A DNA stretch of 64,000 bases. It comes from Chachezhania sediminis (GTDB taxonomy: Bacteria > Pseudomonadota > Alphaproteobacteria > Rhodobacterales > Rhodobacteraceae). Numbering within the stretch: position 1 is the stretch's first letter; the number at the start of each line of letters is the position of its first letter. The stretch spans positions 558,001 to 622,000 of the forward strand of contig NZ_VOPH01000003.1 of NCBI RefSeq assembly GCF_009765275.1, in the 5' to 3' direction. The notes under the pieces are model-generated. The model searched no databases. It was not told the origin of the DNA and saw only the letters and a program-made list of their open reading frames with translations. Shown piece by piece: positions 52,081-60,224 of this stretch. The position numbers and the translations under genes were made by a program.

Positions 52081-52926
52081 ATGACCCGGATCGCCATCGT
52101 CACCGACATCCACCACGGCGCCCCTTCCCACACCAAGCGTGGCGATACCGCGCTGGAACTGGTCGCCCAATTCGTCGCATGGTCCAACGCACAGAAGCCT
52201 GACCTTGTGCTGGACCTGGGCGACCGCATTTCCGACATCGACAGCCAGACCGACGCGCGGCTGGAACGCGAGGTGGCGGACCTGTTCGCGGGCCTTGACG
52301 CGCCGCTTTACAGCATCTGCGGCAACCATGACCGCGACCACCTGAGCGTCGAGGACAATGTCGAGATCCTGGGCGCGGACCTGAAATCCGAGGTGATCGA
52401 CCTTGGCCAGTGGCAGCTGGCGCTGTGGCGGGCGGATACCAGGATCAACCGTGTCGCCCCGAATATCGGTTTCAACCTGCCCGAGGCGGACCTTCTGTGG
52501 CTGTCCCAGATGGCGCAGCGGGCGGAAAAGCCCACGCTGGTCGCCAGCCACGTGCCGTTTTCCGGGCACAGCCAGATCGGCAACTACTACTTCCAGCGGA
52601 ACCAAGGGCTTTCGACCTACCCGCAGGCCGAACGCGCCCGTGCCGCGCTGGCCCAGGCGCAGGTCCCGGTCGCCTGCATCGCCGGGCACGTCCACTGGAA
52701 CACCGTGACCACCGTGGACGGCATCCCCCACATGACCCAGCAAAGCCTGACCGAAAGCTTCACCACCTGCGGTGAGCCCGCGAAGGCCTGGGGCATGATG
52801 ACCCTTGGCAACAAGGTCCACTGGGAGGTTTTCGGCGACGACCCGTTCGAGGCCCGGGTGACGCCTGCGCGCATGCGCTGGACGCCGCCCCTGGCACCCT
52901 TGCTGGAAAGGCTTGCCGCCGAATGA
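52081..52926 (+). CDS. calcineurin-like metallophosphoesterase
   Basis: A 281-residue cytoplasmic phosphoesterase with all binuclear-metal motifs: TDIHHG (5-13 region), LDLGDRISDID, CGNHDRDHL, ASHVPFSGHS and IAGHVHWNTVT. There is no signal peptide. The pattern is close to Icc/CpdA-type phosphodiesterases. It sits between the receptor and the ATPase genes of the importer; its stop overlaps the ATPase ATG by 4 bp. With the HAD phosphatase it gives the operon a diesterase plus monoesterase pair. Confidence 0.9.
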   Translation: MTRIAIVTDIHHGAPSHTKRGDTALELVAQFVAWSNAQKPDLVLDLGDRISDIDSQTDARLEREVADLFAGLDAPLYSICGNHDRDHLSVEDNVEILGADLKSEVIDLGQWQLALWRADTRINRVAPNIGFNLPEADLLWLSQMAQRAEKPTLVASHVPFSGHSQIGNYYFQRNQGLSTYPQAERARAALAQAQVPVACIAGHVHWNTVTTVDGIPHMTQQSLTESFTTCGEPAKAWGMMTLGNKVHWEVFGDDPFEARVTPARMRWTPPLAPLLERLAAE

Positions 52927-54581
52927 CCCCGTTGCCCGCCGAAACCCCCGTCCTGTCGGTCCGCGACCTGTCCATCGCCTTCGGATCGCATGCCGCGGTC
53001 CGGGGCCTGTCCTTCGACATCCATCGCGGCGAGACGCTGGCGCTGGTGGGCGAAAGCGGATCCGGTAAAAGTGCCACGGCCCTGTCGATCCTGCGCCTGA
53101 TCGAAAGGGAAGGCGGGCGGATCTGCGGCGGGTCTATCCGGCTGGGCGGCCGCGACCCGGCCGAGGTCACGTCGCTGGCCCCCGCCGCCCTTCGGGCCCT
53201 TCGGGGCAACAGGATCGCGATGGTGTTCCAGGAACCCATGACCTCGCTGAATCCGGTGATGACCATCGGCAGGCAACTGCAGGAGGCGCTGGCCCAACAC
53301 CGCGGCCTGAAAGGCACCGCCGCCCGCGACGCGGCACGCGACGCGCTGGACCGGGTCAAGGTGCCGGAACCCGAACGCCGCCTGTCGCAGTACCCGCACG
53401 AACTGTCGGGCGGGTTGCGCCAGCGGGTGATGATCGCCATGGCCCTGCTGTGCGAACCCGAAGTGCTGATCGCGGACGAACCCACCACCGCGCTGGACGT
53501 CACCACCCAGGCGGAAATCCTGAAGCTGATCGCGGCGCTTCAGGAGGACATGGGCATGGCGGTTCTCTTCATCACCCACGATCTGGGCGTGGTGGCTGAA
53601 ATTGCCGACCGGGTGGTCGTCATGAAGGACGGCCAGAAGGTCGAGGAAGGCTGGACCGCCGATCTGTTCCGGAGACCGAAGGCAGCCTACACCAGGGAAC
53701 TGATGGCCGCCTCTCCCCGTCTGGGTGAAGGCGCACCGGCGTCGTTGGTCGATCCCGACCCCGTGCTGAAGGTCACCGGGCTGACCACGACCTATGGCGG
53801 GGGCCTGTTCTCTCGCAAGGCCGCTGTCGCGGCGGTCTCGGACGTTTCCATCGAACTGGGCCGGGGCGAGACGCTGGGCCTTGTCGGCGAAAGCGGCTGC
53901 GGAAAATCGACGCTGGCCCGCTCGATCATGCGGCTGGTCACGCCCGCGGCGGGCGAGGTCGAACTGCTGGGCGCCCGCATCGACGGGCTGAGCCGTGCCG
54001 AACTGAAACCCTACCGCGCCCATATGCAGATGGTGTTCCAGGATCCCTACGCATCATTGAACCCGCGGCTGACGGTCAGGGACATCGTCACCGAACCCGC
54101 GCTGCTGCACGGCATGATCACCCATGGCGGCAGGCAGGAGATGGCGGCGGACCTGCTGGCCCGCGTGGGCCTGCAGGAAGACGCGGCCGAGCGTTACCCG
54201 CACCAGTTTTCCGGCGGTCAGCGGCAGCGGATCTGCATCGCCCGGGCGCTGTCGGTCCGGCCACAGATCATCGTCGCGGACGAGGCGGTCTCTGCGCTCG
54301 ACGTGTCGAACGCGCGGCGGGTGACCGACCTGATGGCCGAAATCCAGCAACGCGAAGGCGTGTCCTTCCTGTTCATCAGCCACGACATCGCCGTCGTCGA
54401 ACGGGTCAGCCACCGGATCGCGGTGATGCTAAGGGGCCAGATCGTAGAAACCGGCCCCACGGACCGGATCCTGAACGACCCGAAGCACCCCTATACGCAA
54501 AAGCTGCTCTCGGCGGTGCCGCGGCACGACCATGTCCGGCCAGCCGAACGGCCGGCGCGCTCGCAACTGGTGCTGGTCTGA
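52923..54581 (+). CDS. ABC transporter ATP-binding protein, fused DppD-DppF
   Basis: A 552-residue double ATPase. The first domain has GESGSGKS, LSGGLRQRVMIA and VLIADEPTTALD. The second has GESGCGKS, FSGGQRQRICIARAL and IIVADEAVSALD (Ala replaces Pro at DEPVSALD). Each half ends with the oligopeptide-importer C-terminal segment. The fusion replaces the usual separate DppD and DppF. It is the last gene of the operon. Confidence 0.92.
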   Translation: MTPLPAETPVLSVRDLSIAFGSHAAVRGLSFDIHRGETLALVGESGSGKSATALSILRLIEREGGRICGGSIRLGGRDPAEVTSLAPAALRALRGNRIAMVFQEPMTSLNPVMTIGRQLQEALAQHRGLKGTAARDAARDALDRVKVPEPERRLSQYPHELSGGLRQRVMIAMALLCEPEVLIADEPTTALDVTTQAEILKLIAALQEDMGMAVLFITHDLGVVAEIADRVVVMKDGQKVEEGWTADLFRRPKAAYTRELMAASPRLGEGAPASLVDPDPVLKVTGLTTTYGGGLFSRKAAVAAVSDVSIELGRGETLGLVGESGCGKSTLARSIMRLVTPAAGEVELLGARIDGLSRAELKPYRAHMQMVFQDPYASLNPRLTVRDIVTEPALLHGMITHGGRQEMAADLLARVGLQEDAAERYPHQFSGGQRQRICIARALSVRPQIIVADEAVSALDVSNARRVTDLMAEIQQREGVSFLFISHDIAVVERVSHRIAVMLRGQIVETGPTDRILNDPKHPYTQKLLSAVPRHDHVRPAERPARSQLVLV

Positions 54582-54779
54582 GAGGGGGCGCCCCAGATCT
54601 GCCCGGGTCTTCCCGCCCGGCCGCTTCCGCCCCGCGGGTGCGACAGCTTCCCCGTGACGTGGGCGACGGGCAGGATCCGCGCCAGGGTCTGGACCGCCCC
54701 CTTGACCATCGGATCGGTGCAGGGCGGAACAATACGACGGCGGCCCCGGAAGGCGCAGCGCACCGCAGGGTGGCTGAGT
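54582..54779. other. intergenic sequence without a recognised gene
   Basis: A minus-strand frame is open here with normal G/C third positions (reading VKGAVQTLARILPVAHVTG), but it has no family match and runs into the antisense of the ATPase gene. I see no promoter or hairpin of note. It may be decayed sequence flanking the IS remnant. Confidence 0.35.
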
Positions 54780-54895
54780 CGTAGGCTCAGGCCTCATGGC
54801 CAATAGATGACGGTTGCGGCGAGAGCTATGGCAGAGATCTAAGGTCCTGGGTCATCTGTCATATCGCGTTGCCACACGTCGCCAACCCGTACGAA
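54780..54895 (-). mobile_element. IS5-family transposase 3' remnant
   Basis: On the minus strand, GWRRVATRYDR in one frame and, after a frameshift, ISAIALAATVIYWP in another match the extreme C-terminus common to IS5-group transposases of Alphaproteobacteria (DWRRVATRYDKLARNFLSAI ALAA). Only about 38 codons survive, and no inverted repeat is evident. Confidence 0.65.
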
Positions 54896-54918
54896 CAGCA
54901 CCTCCCGGTCCCGGGCCA

Positions 54919-55827
54919 TCACCCGTCGGACAGGGCCGCAGACAGCCGGGTTGCCGCGAAGTCCACGAAGGCGCGCAGCTTCTGCGGCACCGGCCCGGGA
55001 CGGAACAGGATATGGACCGGCCACGACGGCGGTTCATCCTTCTGCAGGACGATGGTCAGACGGCCCGCGCGCACCGCCGCGGCCACCTGATAGGACAGGA
55101 CCCGCGTGACCCCCAGCCCTGCCTCGGCCGCTTCGATCGCGGCTTCGGCCGTGTTCACGGTTATGCGTGATCGCACCGGCACGAACCGACCGGTCGGACC
55201 GTCCCCGAACTGCCAGCGGTCGGCCCGCATGAGCCTTTCGAAGGTGATGCAGTCGTGGCCTGACAGGTCTTCGGGCCGCCCCGGGATGCCCCGCGCCGTC
55301 AGATAGGACGGGCTGGCACAGGCCACCCGGCGCACCTGGCCCACGCGGCGCGCGCGCAGGGCGCTGTCGGACAGGTTTCCGATGCGGATGGCGGCATCGA
55401 CATGTTCCTCCGACAGGCTGACCGAGCGGTCGGTCTGTTCCAGCCGGACCTCGACATCCGGATAGGTCCGCAGGAAGTCCGCCAGGACCGGCAGAACGTG
55501 CAGCCGGCCGAAGACGATGGGCGCGGTCAGGGTCAGAAGGCCCTTCGGTTCGCGGAACTCTCCCGCGGCCAACCGTTCAGCCTCGCCCACCTGGTCCAGG
55601 ATGGCGCGGCAGGCGGCCAGATAGGCCTCGCCCGTTTCCGTAGGTTTCAACCCGCGGGACGACCGTTCGACCAGCTGCGTGCCAAGGCGCGCCTCAAGCT
55701 CCGACACGCGGCGGCTGACGGTGGCCAGCGGCATCCCAAGCCGCCGGGCGGCCGCGGAAAAGCTGCCGGCGTCCACCGCGACGACAAGGATCGACATAGA
55801 GTCGAGACGGTCCATCTGTCCTTCCAT
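54919..55827 (-). CDS. LysR-family transcriptional regulator
   Basis: A 302-residue regulator. Helix-turn-helix AGSFSAAARRLGMPLATVSR (about 21-40) and a substrate-binding domain of the CrgA/DsdC-like LysR group (LTLTAPIVFGRLHVLPVLAD FL, ASPSYLTARGIPGRPEDL). These often regulate a divergent oxidoreductase gene in response to electrophiles or quinones. It is divergent from the AhpD-like gene. The start is ATG 55827, or the ATG four codons later (MDRLDSM). Confidence 0.9.
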   Translation of the reverse strand: MEGQMDRLDSMSILVVAVDAGSFSAAARRLGMPLATVSRRVSELEARLGTQLVERSSRGLKPTETGEAYLAACRAILDQVGEAERLAAGEFREPKGLLTLTAPIVFGRLHVLPVLADFLRTYPDVEVRLEQTDRSVSLSEEHVDAAIRIGNLSDSALRARRVGQVRRVACASPSYLTARGIPGRPEDLSGHDCITFERLMRADRWQFGDGPTGRFVPVRSRITVNTAEAAIEAAEAGLGVTRVLSYQVAAAVRAGRLTIVLQKDEPPSWPVHILFRPGPVPQKLRAFVDFAATRLSAALSDG

Positions 55828-55890
55828 ATTCCGAGAGGATGGATCCCGATGTTGCCCGATACCTCCGCAACCTGGAACCCCCTATCTGTG

Positions 55891-55900
55891 GGTTGCAACC
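55891..55900. promoter_or_regulatory. palindrome in the LysR/AhpD-like intergenic region
   Basis: GGTTGCAACC is a perfect 10-bp palindrome 20 bp upstream of the AhpD-like start and 64 bp from the LysR start. Its position suits an operator site for the divergent LysR, though LysR boxes usually have the T-N11-A form. Confidence 0.35.
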
Positions 55901-55920
55901 GGAACCCGAAGGAGATCCCG

Positions 55921-56469
55921 ATGTCCCGTATCCCGACCCCCGCCACCATCGATGCCGCCCCCGAAGCCGCGCGCCCGCTTCTGGAACAGGTCAAGAAGCA
56001 GCTGGGCAGCGCGCCCAACATCTTTCGCCTGATGGCGCAAAGCCCGGCCGCGCTGGAAGGCCACCTGGGCCTGTCCGGCGCCCTGGCCAAGGGCACGCTG
56101 AACGCCGCGACCCGCGAACGCATCGCGCTGGCCATCGCCCAGTTCAACGGCTGCGGCTATTGCTTGTCGGCCCACAGCTATGTCGGGGCCAACCTGGCCG
56201 GCCTTTCGCCCGAGGAGATCGCCGCCAACCGCGCCGGCCGGTCGACCGATCCCCGGGCCGATGCCGCCGTCGTCTTCGCCCGCAAGCTGGCGGAACTGCG
56301 CGGGCGGGTGGCGGATGCCGACCTCTCCACTGTCCGCGCCGCCGGTTACGACGACGCGCAGATCGTCGAGATCGTGCAGCACGTCGCGCTGAATGTCTGG
56401 ACCAACTACCTGAACGAACTGGCCCGGACCGAAATCGACTTTCCCGTGGCCGACGGCGTCGCCGCCTGA
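55921..56469 (+). CDS. carboxymuconolactone decarboxylase/AhpD-family protein
   Basis: A 182-residue helical protein. The redox motif CGYCLSAHS (Cys78, Cys81, His85) is the CxxCxxxH active site of AhpD-type alkylhydroperoxidases. Flanking [19 protein letters not shown] and [20 protein letters not shown] are family signatures. It probably reduces peroxides or maintains a disulfide partner in the cytoplasm. ATG 55921 has GAAGGAGATC upstream. It is the first of three co-directional genes. Confidence 0.9.
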   Translation: MSRIPTPATIDAAPEAARPLLEQVKKQLGSAPNIFRLMAQSPAALEGHLGLSGALAKGTLNAATRERIALAIAQFNGCGYCLSAHSYVGANLAGLSPEEIAANRAGRSTDPRADAAVVFARKLAELRGRVADADLSTVRAAGYDDAQIVEIVQHVALNVWTNYLNELARTEIDFPVADGVAA

Positions 56470-56524
56470 CCTGCCCCCTGCGGCGGCGGCCCCGGCCGTC
56501 GCCGCGCCTTTGCCGGAGATCCAG

Positions 56525-56989
56525 ATGACCCGTCCGCCCCTGCCCCCGTTCACCGCCGAAACCGCCGTCCAGAAGGTGCGCCTGGCCGAGGATGCCTGGA
56601 ACAGCCGCGATCCCGTGGCGGTTTCGCTGGCCTACACGACCGACAGCCACTGGAGAAACCGCGACAGCTTCATGACCGGTCGCGCCGCAATCGTCTCCTT
56701 CCTGGCCGCGAAGTGGGAGCGAGAGCTGGACTATCGCCTGGTCAAGGAGTTGTGGACCTTCGGCGACGACCGGATCGCCGTTCGCTTCGCCTATGAATGG
56801 CACGACGCGGCGGGGCAGTGGTTCCGGTCCCACGGGAACGAGAACTGGCGCTTCGACACCGCCGGGCTGATGGCCGAACGGCACGCCAGCATCAACGACC
56901 AGAAGATTGCCGGGGCCCAACGCCTGTTCCACTGGCCGCAGAGCCGGCGGCCGGACGATCATCCGTCGCTGACCGAACTGGGGCTGTGA
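56525..56989 (+). CDS. DUF1348 (NTF2-like) family protein
   Basis: A 154-residue protein that covers the whole DUF1348 family. Motifs are [40 protein letters not shown] and [20 protein letters not shown]. The NTF2-like fold makes a cone-shaped ligand pocket; the function is not established. GGAG lies 8 bases before ATG 56525. It is 55 bp after the AhpD-like gene and 2 bp before the next gene. Confidence 0.9.
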   Translation: MTRPPLPPFTAETAVQKVRLAEDAWNSRDPVAVSLAYTTDSHWRNRDSFMTGRAAIVSFLAAKWERELDYRLVKELWTFGDDRIAVRFAYEWHDAAGQWFRSHGNENWRFDTAGLMAERHASINDQKIAGAQRLFHWPQSRRPDDHPSLTELGL

Positions 56990-56991
56990 TC

Positions 56992-57612
56992 ATGGACCGT
57001 CCCACCACCATGGATGTCGCCTTCACCCCCGCGGTCCGTGCCGCGCAGACGGCGCGGGGGTCCCGCGAGGGTTATGCCAGGATGGAGGCCCGGCGCCCCT
57101 GGGCCGACCGCATCACGCCCGACCTGGCGGACTTCCTGGGCCGGCAGACCAGCGTCTTTCTGGGCACCGCCAGTGCCGCGGGCCGGCCCTATATCCAGCA
57201 TCGCGGCGGGCCCGCCGGTTTCCTGAAGGTCATGGGCGACCGGCAGCTTGGCATTGCCGATCTGGCAGGCAACCGGCAGTACATTACCCTGGGCAACCTG
57301 TCGGAGAACGACCGCGCCTTCCTGTTCCTGATCGACTACGAGACCCGGCAGCGGATCAAGATCTGGGGGCGCGCAAGGGCGGTCGAGAACGACCCGGCCC
57401 TTGTCGCCCGTCTTCATGCCGGCGACGGCCGGCCGGAACGGGCGATCCTGTTCGATATCGAGGCATGGGACGTCAACTGCCCGCAGCATATCCCGCGCCG
57501 CATCGGGCTGGACCGGGTGGCAACGCTTCTGGCCGAACGCGATGCGCGGATCGCCGAACTGGAACGGGCGCTGGCGGCCCGCGATGCGGGGTCGGCCGAC
57601 AAGGACCGATAA
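56992..57612 (+). CDS. pyridoxamine 5'-phosphate oxidase-like flavin/heme-binding protein
   Basis: A 206-residue protein with a split-barrel PNPOx-like fold: DFLGRQTSVFLGTASAAGRP, YIQHRGGPAGFLKV, GNRQYITLGNLSENDRAFLF and IKIWGRARAVE. Proteins of this type bind FMN or a deazaflavin. The C-terminal DRVATLLAERDARIAELERA forms a predicted coiled coil. It follows the DUF1348 gene by 2 bp and may be a redox partner of the AhpD-like protein. The exact reaction is unknown. Confidence 0.85.
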   Translation: MDRPTTMDVAFTPAVRAAQTARGSREGYARMEARRPWADRITPDLADFLGRQTSVFLGTASAAGRPYIQHRGGPAGFLKVMGDRQLGIADLAGNRQYITLGNLSENDRAFLFLIDYETRQRIKIWGRARAVENDPALVARLHAGDGRPERAILFDIEAWDVNCPQHIPRRIGLDRVATLLAERDARIAELERALAARDAGSADKDR

Positions 57613-57648
57613 CAGGACGCTCTGCCGGTGGGACTTGCAGGGCACCCT

Positions 57649-57675
57649 TTCACCCGGCCCGAAGGCCCGGGTGAA
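57649..57675 (+). terminator. hairpin after the AhpD/DUF1348/PNPOx set
   Basis: TTCACCCGG and CCGGGTGAA form a perfect 9-bp stem around a 9-base loop, 37 bp after the last stop. There is no T-run. The following 285 bp up to the thiamine operon promoter hold no recognised gene. Confidence 0.4.
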
Positions 57676-57960
57676 GGCGCTTTGATCCGGGAGGCCGGGC
57701 GGGAACGCCATGCCGGGCGGGGAACGGTCCGGCAGGCGCCAAAACGTGCGGGCCAGCCGCATCCGGGCCTTAGCCGCCAGATCCCGATGGCGTCTGCCGC
57801 CTTCGGGACCGCCAGGCCGAAAGCCACGGGGACCACGGCACGGACGGCCTGCGATCCCGGCCAGGGGGACACCGCGGCCCCGATGCGGCGGGCATCTGCG
57901 ATCCCCACGCACGGCAAAGCGCCCTGTCCCCCGAGGCCGCGAACCGACTTCGGGCCGTGC

Positions 57961-57989
57961 TTGACACGGGCCGGGACAGGCCGCATGTT
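57961..57989 (+). promoter_or_regulatory. promoter of the thiamine operon
   Basis: TTGACA (57961-57966), a 17-bp spacer and CATGTT (57984-57989) place the transcript start near 57996, right at the first bases of the TPP riboswitch. The -35 box is perfect; the -10 box is weak. Confidence 0.5.
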
Positions 57990-57997
57990 CAGCCCCG

Positions 57998-58087
57998 CAA
58001 CCAGGGGTGCTCCGACCGGGGCTGAGATGCGCAAGACCGCGCGAACCCTTTTCAGCTGATCCGGGTAATACCGGCGGAGCGAGGGAA
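57998..58087 (+). ncRNA. TPP (THI-box) riboswitch
   Basis: All THI-box landmarks are present in order: CAGGGGTGCTCCGACCGGGG, CTGAGAT, GCGAACCC, CAGCTGATCCGGGTAATACC and GGCGGAGCGAGGGA. This is the conserved aptamer for thiamine pyrophosphate. It ends 3 bp before the first ATG; the GAGGGA that closes the aptamer also overlaps the ribosome site, so TPP binding should block translation initiation. Confidence 0.95.
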
Positions 58088-58090
58088 ATC

Positions 58091-58705
58091 ATGTTCATCG
58101 GCGCGCAGGTGTCGCTTTATCCCATGACGTCGGATTTTGTCCGGATCATCCTGTCGGGGCTGGACGCCCTGGCCCCCTATCGTGACGATCTGCGGATCGA
58201 GACCGACGACATCTCGACCCTGATGGTCGGCGCTCCGGCGCCCTTGTTCGACGCGATCCGCGATCTGTTCGCGCGCTCGGCGGCGGATCCGGCCCATGTG
58301 ACGATGCACGCAACGATCTCGCGCGGGTGTCCCGGGGAACCGGACGATCCGACCTGCCGCTGTGACGTGCTGGCGACGGTGGCGCAGACGACCAGCCTTG
58401 CCGAACGGCAGGCACAGGCCGAAGCGGCGGTCCGGACAGCCCCCGTGCTGGGGGTCGAAATCGACCTGCAATTCTCGCTCTACGTTCTGGGCCAGGACGG
58501 CCACATGGACGAGATCTACGGCTGCATCGATTTCCTGAAGGCCTCCGGCACCTTCCTGCGGTCCAAGAATTTCTGCACCCGCCTGCACGGCGATGCAGGC
58601 CCGGTGTTCGAGACGCTGCGGCAGGCCTTCCTGCGTTTCGGGCCGGCCGAAGGGCATGTGACCATCGACATGACGGCCTCGGCCAACAGCCCCTCCGCGC
58701 GCTGA
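58091..58705 (+). CDS. YkoF-like thiamine/hydroxymethylpyrimidine-binding protein
   Basis: A 204-residue protein with two repeats of the YkoF ferredoxin-like fold: GAQVSLYPMTSDFVRIILSG (about 4-23) and VEIDLQFSLYVLGQDGHMDE (about 118-137). YkoF binds thiamine or HMP and accompanies ABC uptake genes. No signal peptide is present, so it works in the cytoplasm. ATG 58091 directly follows the TPP riboswitch. It leads the thiX-thiZ-thiY operon. Confidence 0.9.
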   Translation: MFIGAQVSLYPMTSDFVRIILSGLDALAPYRDDLRIETDDISTLMVGAPAPLFDAIRDLFARSAADPAHVTMHATISRGCPGEPDDPTCRCDVLATVAQTTSLAERQAQAEAAVRTAPVLGVEIDLQFSLYVLGQDGHMDEIYGCIDFLKASGTFLRSKNFCTRLHGDAGPVFETLRQAFLRFGPAEGHVTIDMTASANSPSAR

Positions 58706-58720
58706 TCCGCGCCCATTCGG

Positions 58721-59488
58721 ATGGCCCTGCCGATGCTGTCGCGCGTCCTGACGCTGCTGCTGCCGTTCGCCCTGCTTCTGGCCGGGTGGGAGATCTATTG
58801 CGCCCGGACGGGCGCCTCGCCGCTGATCCTGCCGCCGCCGTCCCGCGTGCTGACGGCGTTGTGGACGGAACGCGCGGCGATCGGCGGCCATGCCCTGTCG
58901 ACGCTGTCGGTCGCGGCCCTGGGCTTTTCGCTGTCGGTCGCCTTTGCCGTCCTGACCTCGGTCGCGCTGCATTTCACGCCATGGGCGGAACGCGCGCTGG
59001 TCCCGGTCTTCGTCGTCAGCCAGACGGTGCCACTGGTGGCGCTGGCGCCGCTGATGATCCTGTGGTTCGGCTTCGGCCTGCTGCCCAAGGTGCTGCTAGT
59101 CGTGCTGGTCACCTTCTTTCCCATGCTTCTCAGCCTTCTGTCCGGCTATCGCCAGACGCCGCAGGCTTTCTGCGACCTCCTGGCCGCGATGGGCGCCGGC
59201 CGGTGGACCATCTTCCGCCGGGCAAGGCTGCCGGCGGCGCGGGCGGGGTTCCTGGCGGGGCTCCGGATCTCGGCCACCTATGCCATCGTCGCCACGATCT
59301 TCGCCGAATATGCCGGCGCCAGGCAGGGTCTGGGGATCTACATCCTGTCTGCCAAGAACAATTTCCGCGCCGACCTGGTGCTGGCGGCCGTGCTGGTGTC
59401 TGCTGCGCTGACGCTGACGCTGCTGGGCATCCTGCACCTGATCGCGCGCGCTACCGCCCGCGGGCCGATGGATCGCAGCGATGCTTGA
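58721..59488 (+). CDS. thiX: thiamine/HMP-precursor ABC transporter permease
   Basis: A 255-residue inner-membrane permease with about six membrane segments (LTLLLPFALLLAGWEIYCAR, ALGFSLSVAFAVLTSVALHF). The EAA-type loop is DLLAAMGAGRWTIFRRARLP. It belongs to the SsuC-like group used by ThiXYZ systems. Its 3' end overlaps the ATPase gene by 8 bp. A TPP riboswitch upstream supports the thiamine-precursor assignment. Confidence 0.9.
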   Translation: MALPMLSRVLTLLLPFALLLAGWEIYCARTGASPLILPPPSRVLTALWTERAAIGGHALSTLSVAALGFSLSVAFAVLTSVALHFTPWAERALVPVFVVSQTVPLVALAPLMILWFGFGLLPKVLLVVLVTFFPMLLSLLSGYRQTPQAFCDLLAAMGAGRWTIFRRARLPAARAGFLAGLRISATYAIVATIFAEYAGARQGLGIYILSAKNNFRADLVLAAVLVSAALTLTLLGILHLIARATARGPMDRSDA

Positions 59489-60224
59489 GCTTCGGGGCCT
59501 GACCGTCTCTGCCCCAGGACGGGACCTTGTGCAGGACCTGTCGCTTTCGCTGCCCGATCAAGGCATCACGGCGCTGATCGGCCCGTCGGGCTGCGGCAAG
59601 ACGTCGGTCCTGAAATGGCTGGCCGGGATTCTGCCCGTGGGACTGCAGGCCGAAGGTGCGCTGCACCTCGACGGCAGACCGATCCCGCGGCCGCACCCCG
59701 CGCTGTCGTATCAGCCCCAAAGCGACGCGCTGTTCCCCTGGCTGACCATTGCCGAGAACGCCACCCTTGGCCTGCGCGTGGCCGGCATGGGCAAGCGCGA
59801 GGCACAGGCCAAGGTCGTGCCGCTGTTCGACCCCTTCGGCCTTGCGGGAACCGAAGCCCTGTTCCCGGCCGAACTCTCTGGCGGAATGCGCCAGCGGGCG
59901 GCCTTTCTGCGCACCATCGTGCAGGACAGCCGTTTCGTCCTGCTGGACGAACCCTTTTCGGCCCTCGACGCTGTCACCCGGATCCGGATGCAGCGCTGGC
60001 TGACAGACCGGCTTCGCGAACGGCCCCGGGCCGTGCTGATGGTCACCCATGACCTGCACGAGGCGACGGGCCTGGCCGACCGCATCCTTGTCATGGCCGC
60101 GGCCCCCGGCCGGATCGTGGCCGACATCCCCGTCCCCACCCCCCAAGTCCGGCGCGACGAGGCCGCGATGGCCCCTCTGCGCGAAACCCTGAAATCCCTG
60201 TTGCTGGAGGAGACCCCGACATGA
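59481..60224 (+). CDS. thiZ: thiamine/HMP-precursor ABC transporter ATP-binding protein
   Basis: A 247-residue ATPase. Walker A GPSGCGKTS, signature LSGGMRQRAAFLRT, Walker B FVLLDEPFSALD and switch MVTHDLHEAT. It begins inside the thiX gene and overlaps thiY by 4 bp (ATGA). Part of the TPP-controlled operon. Confidence 0.92.
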   Translation: MLELRGLTVSAPGRDLVQDLSLSLPDQGITALIGPSGCGKTSVLKWLAGILPVGLQAEGALHLDGRPIPRPHPALSYQPQSDALFPWLTIAENATLGLRVAGMGKREAQAKVVPLFDPFGLAGTEALFPAELSGGMRQRAAFLRTIVQDSRFVLLDEPFSALDAVTRIRMQRWLTDRLRERPRAVLMVTHDLHEATGLADRILVMAAAPGRIVADIPVPTPQVRRDEAAMAPLRETLKSLLLEETPT

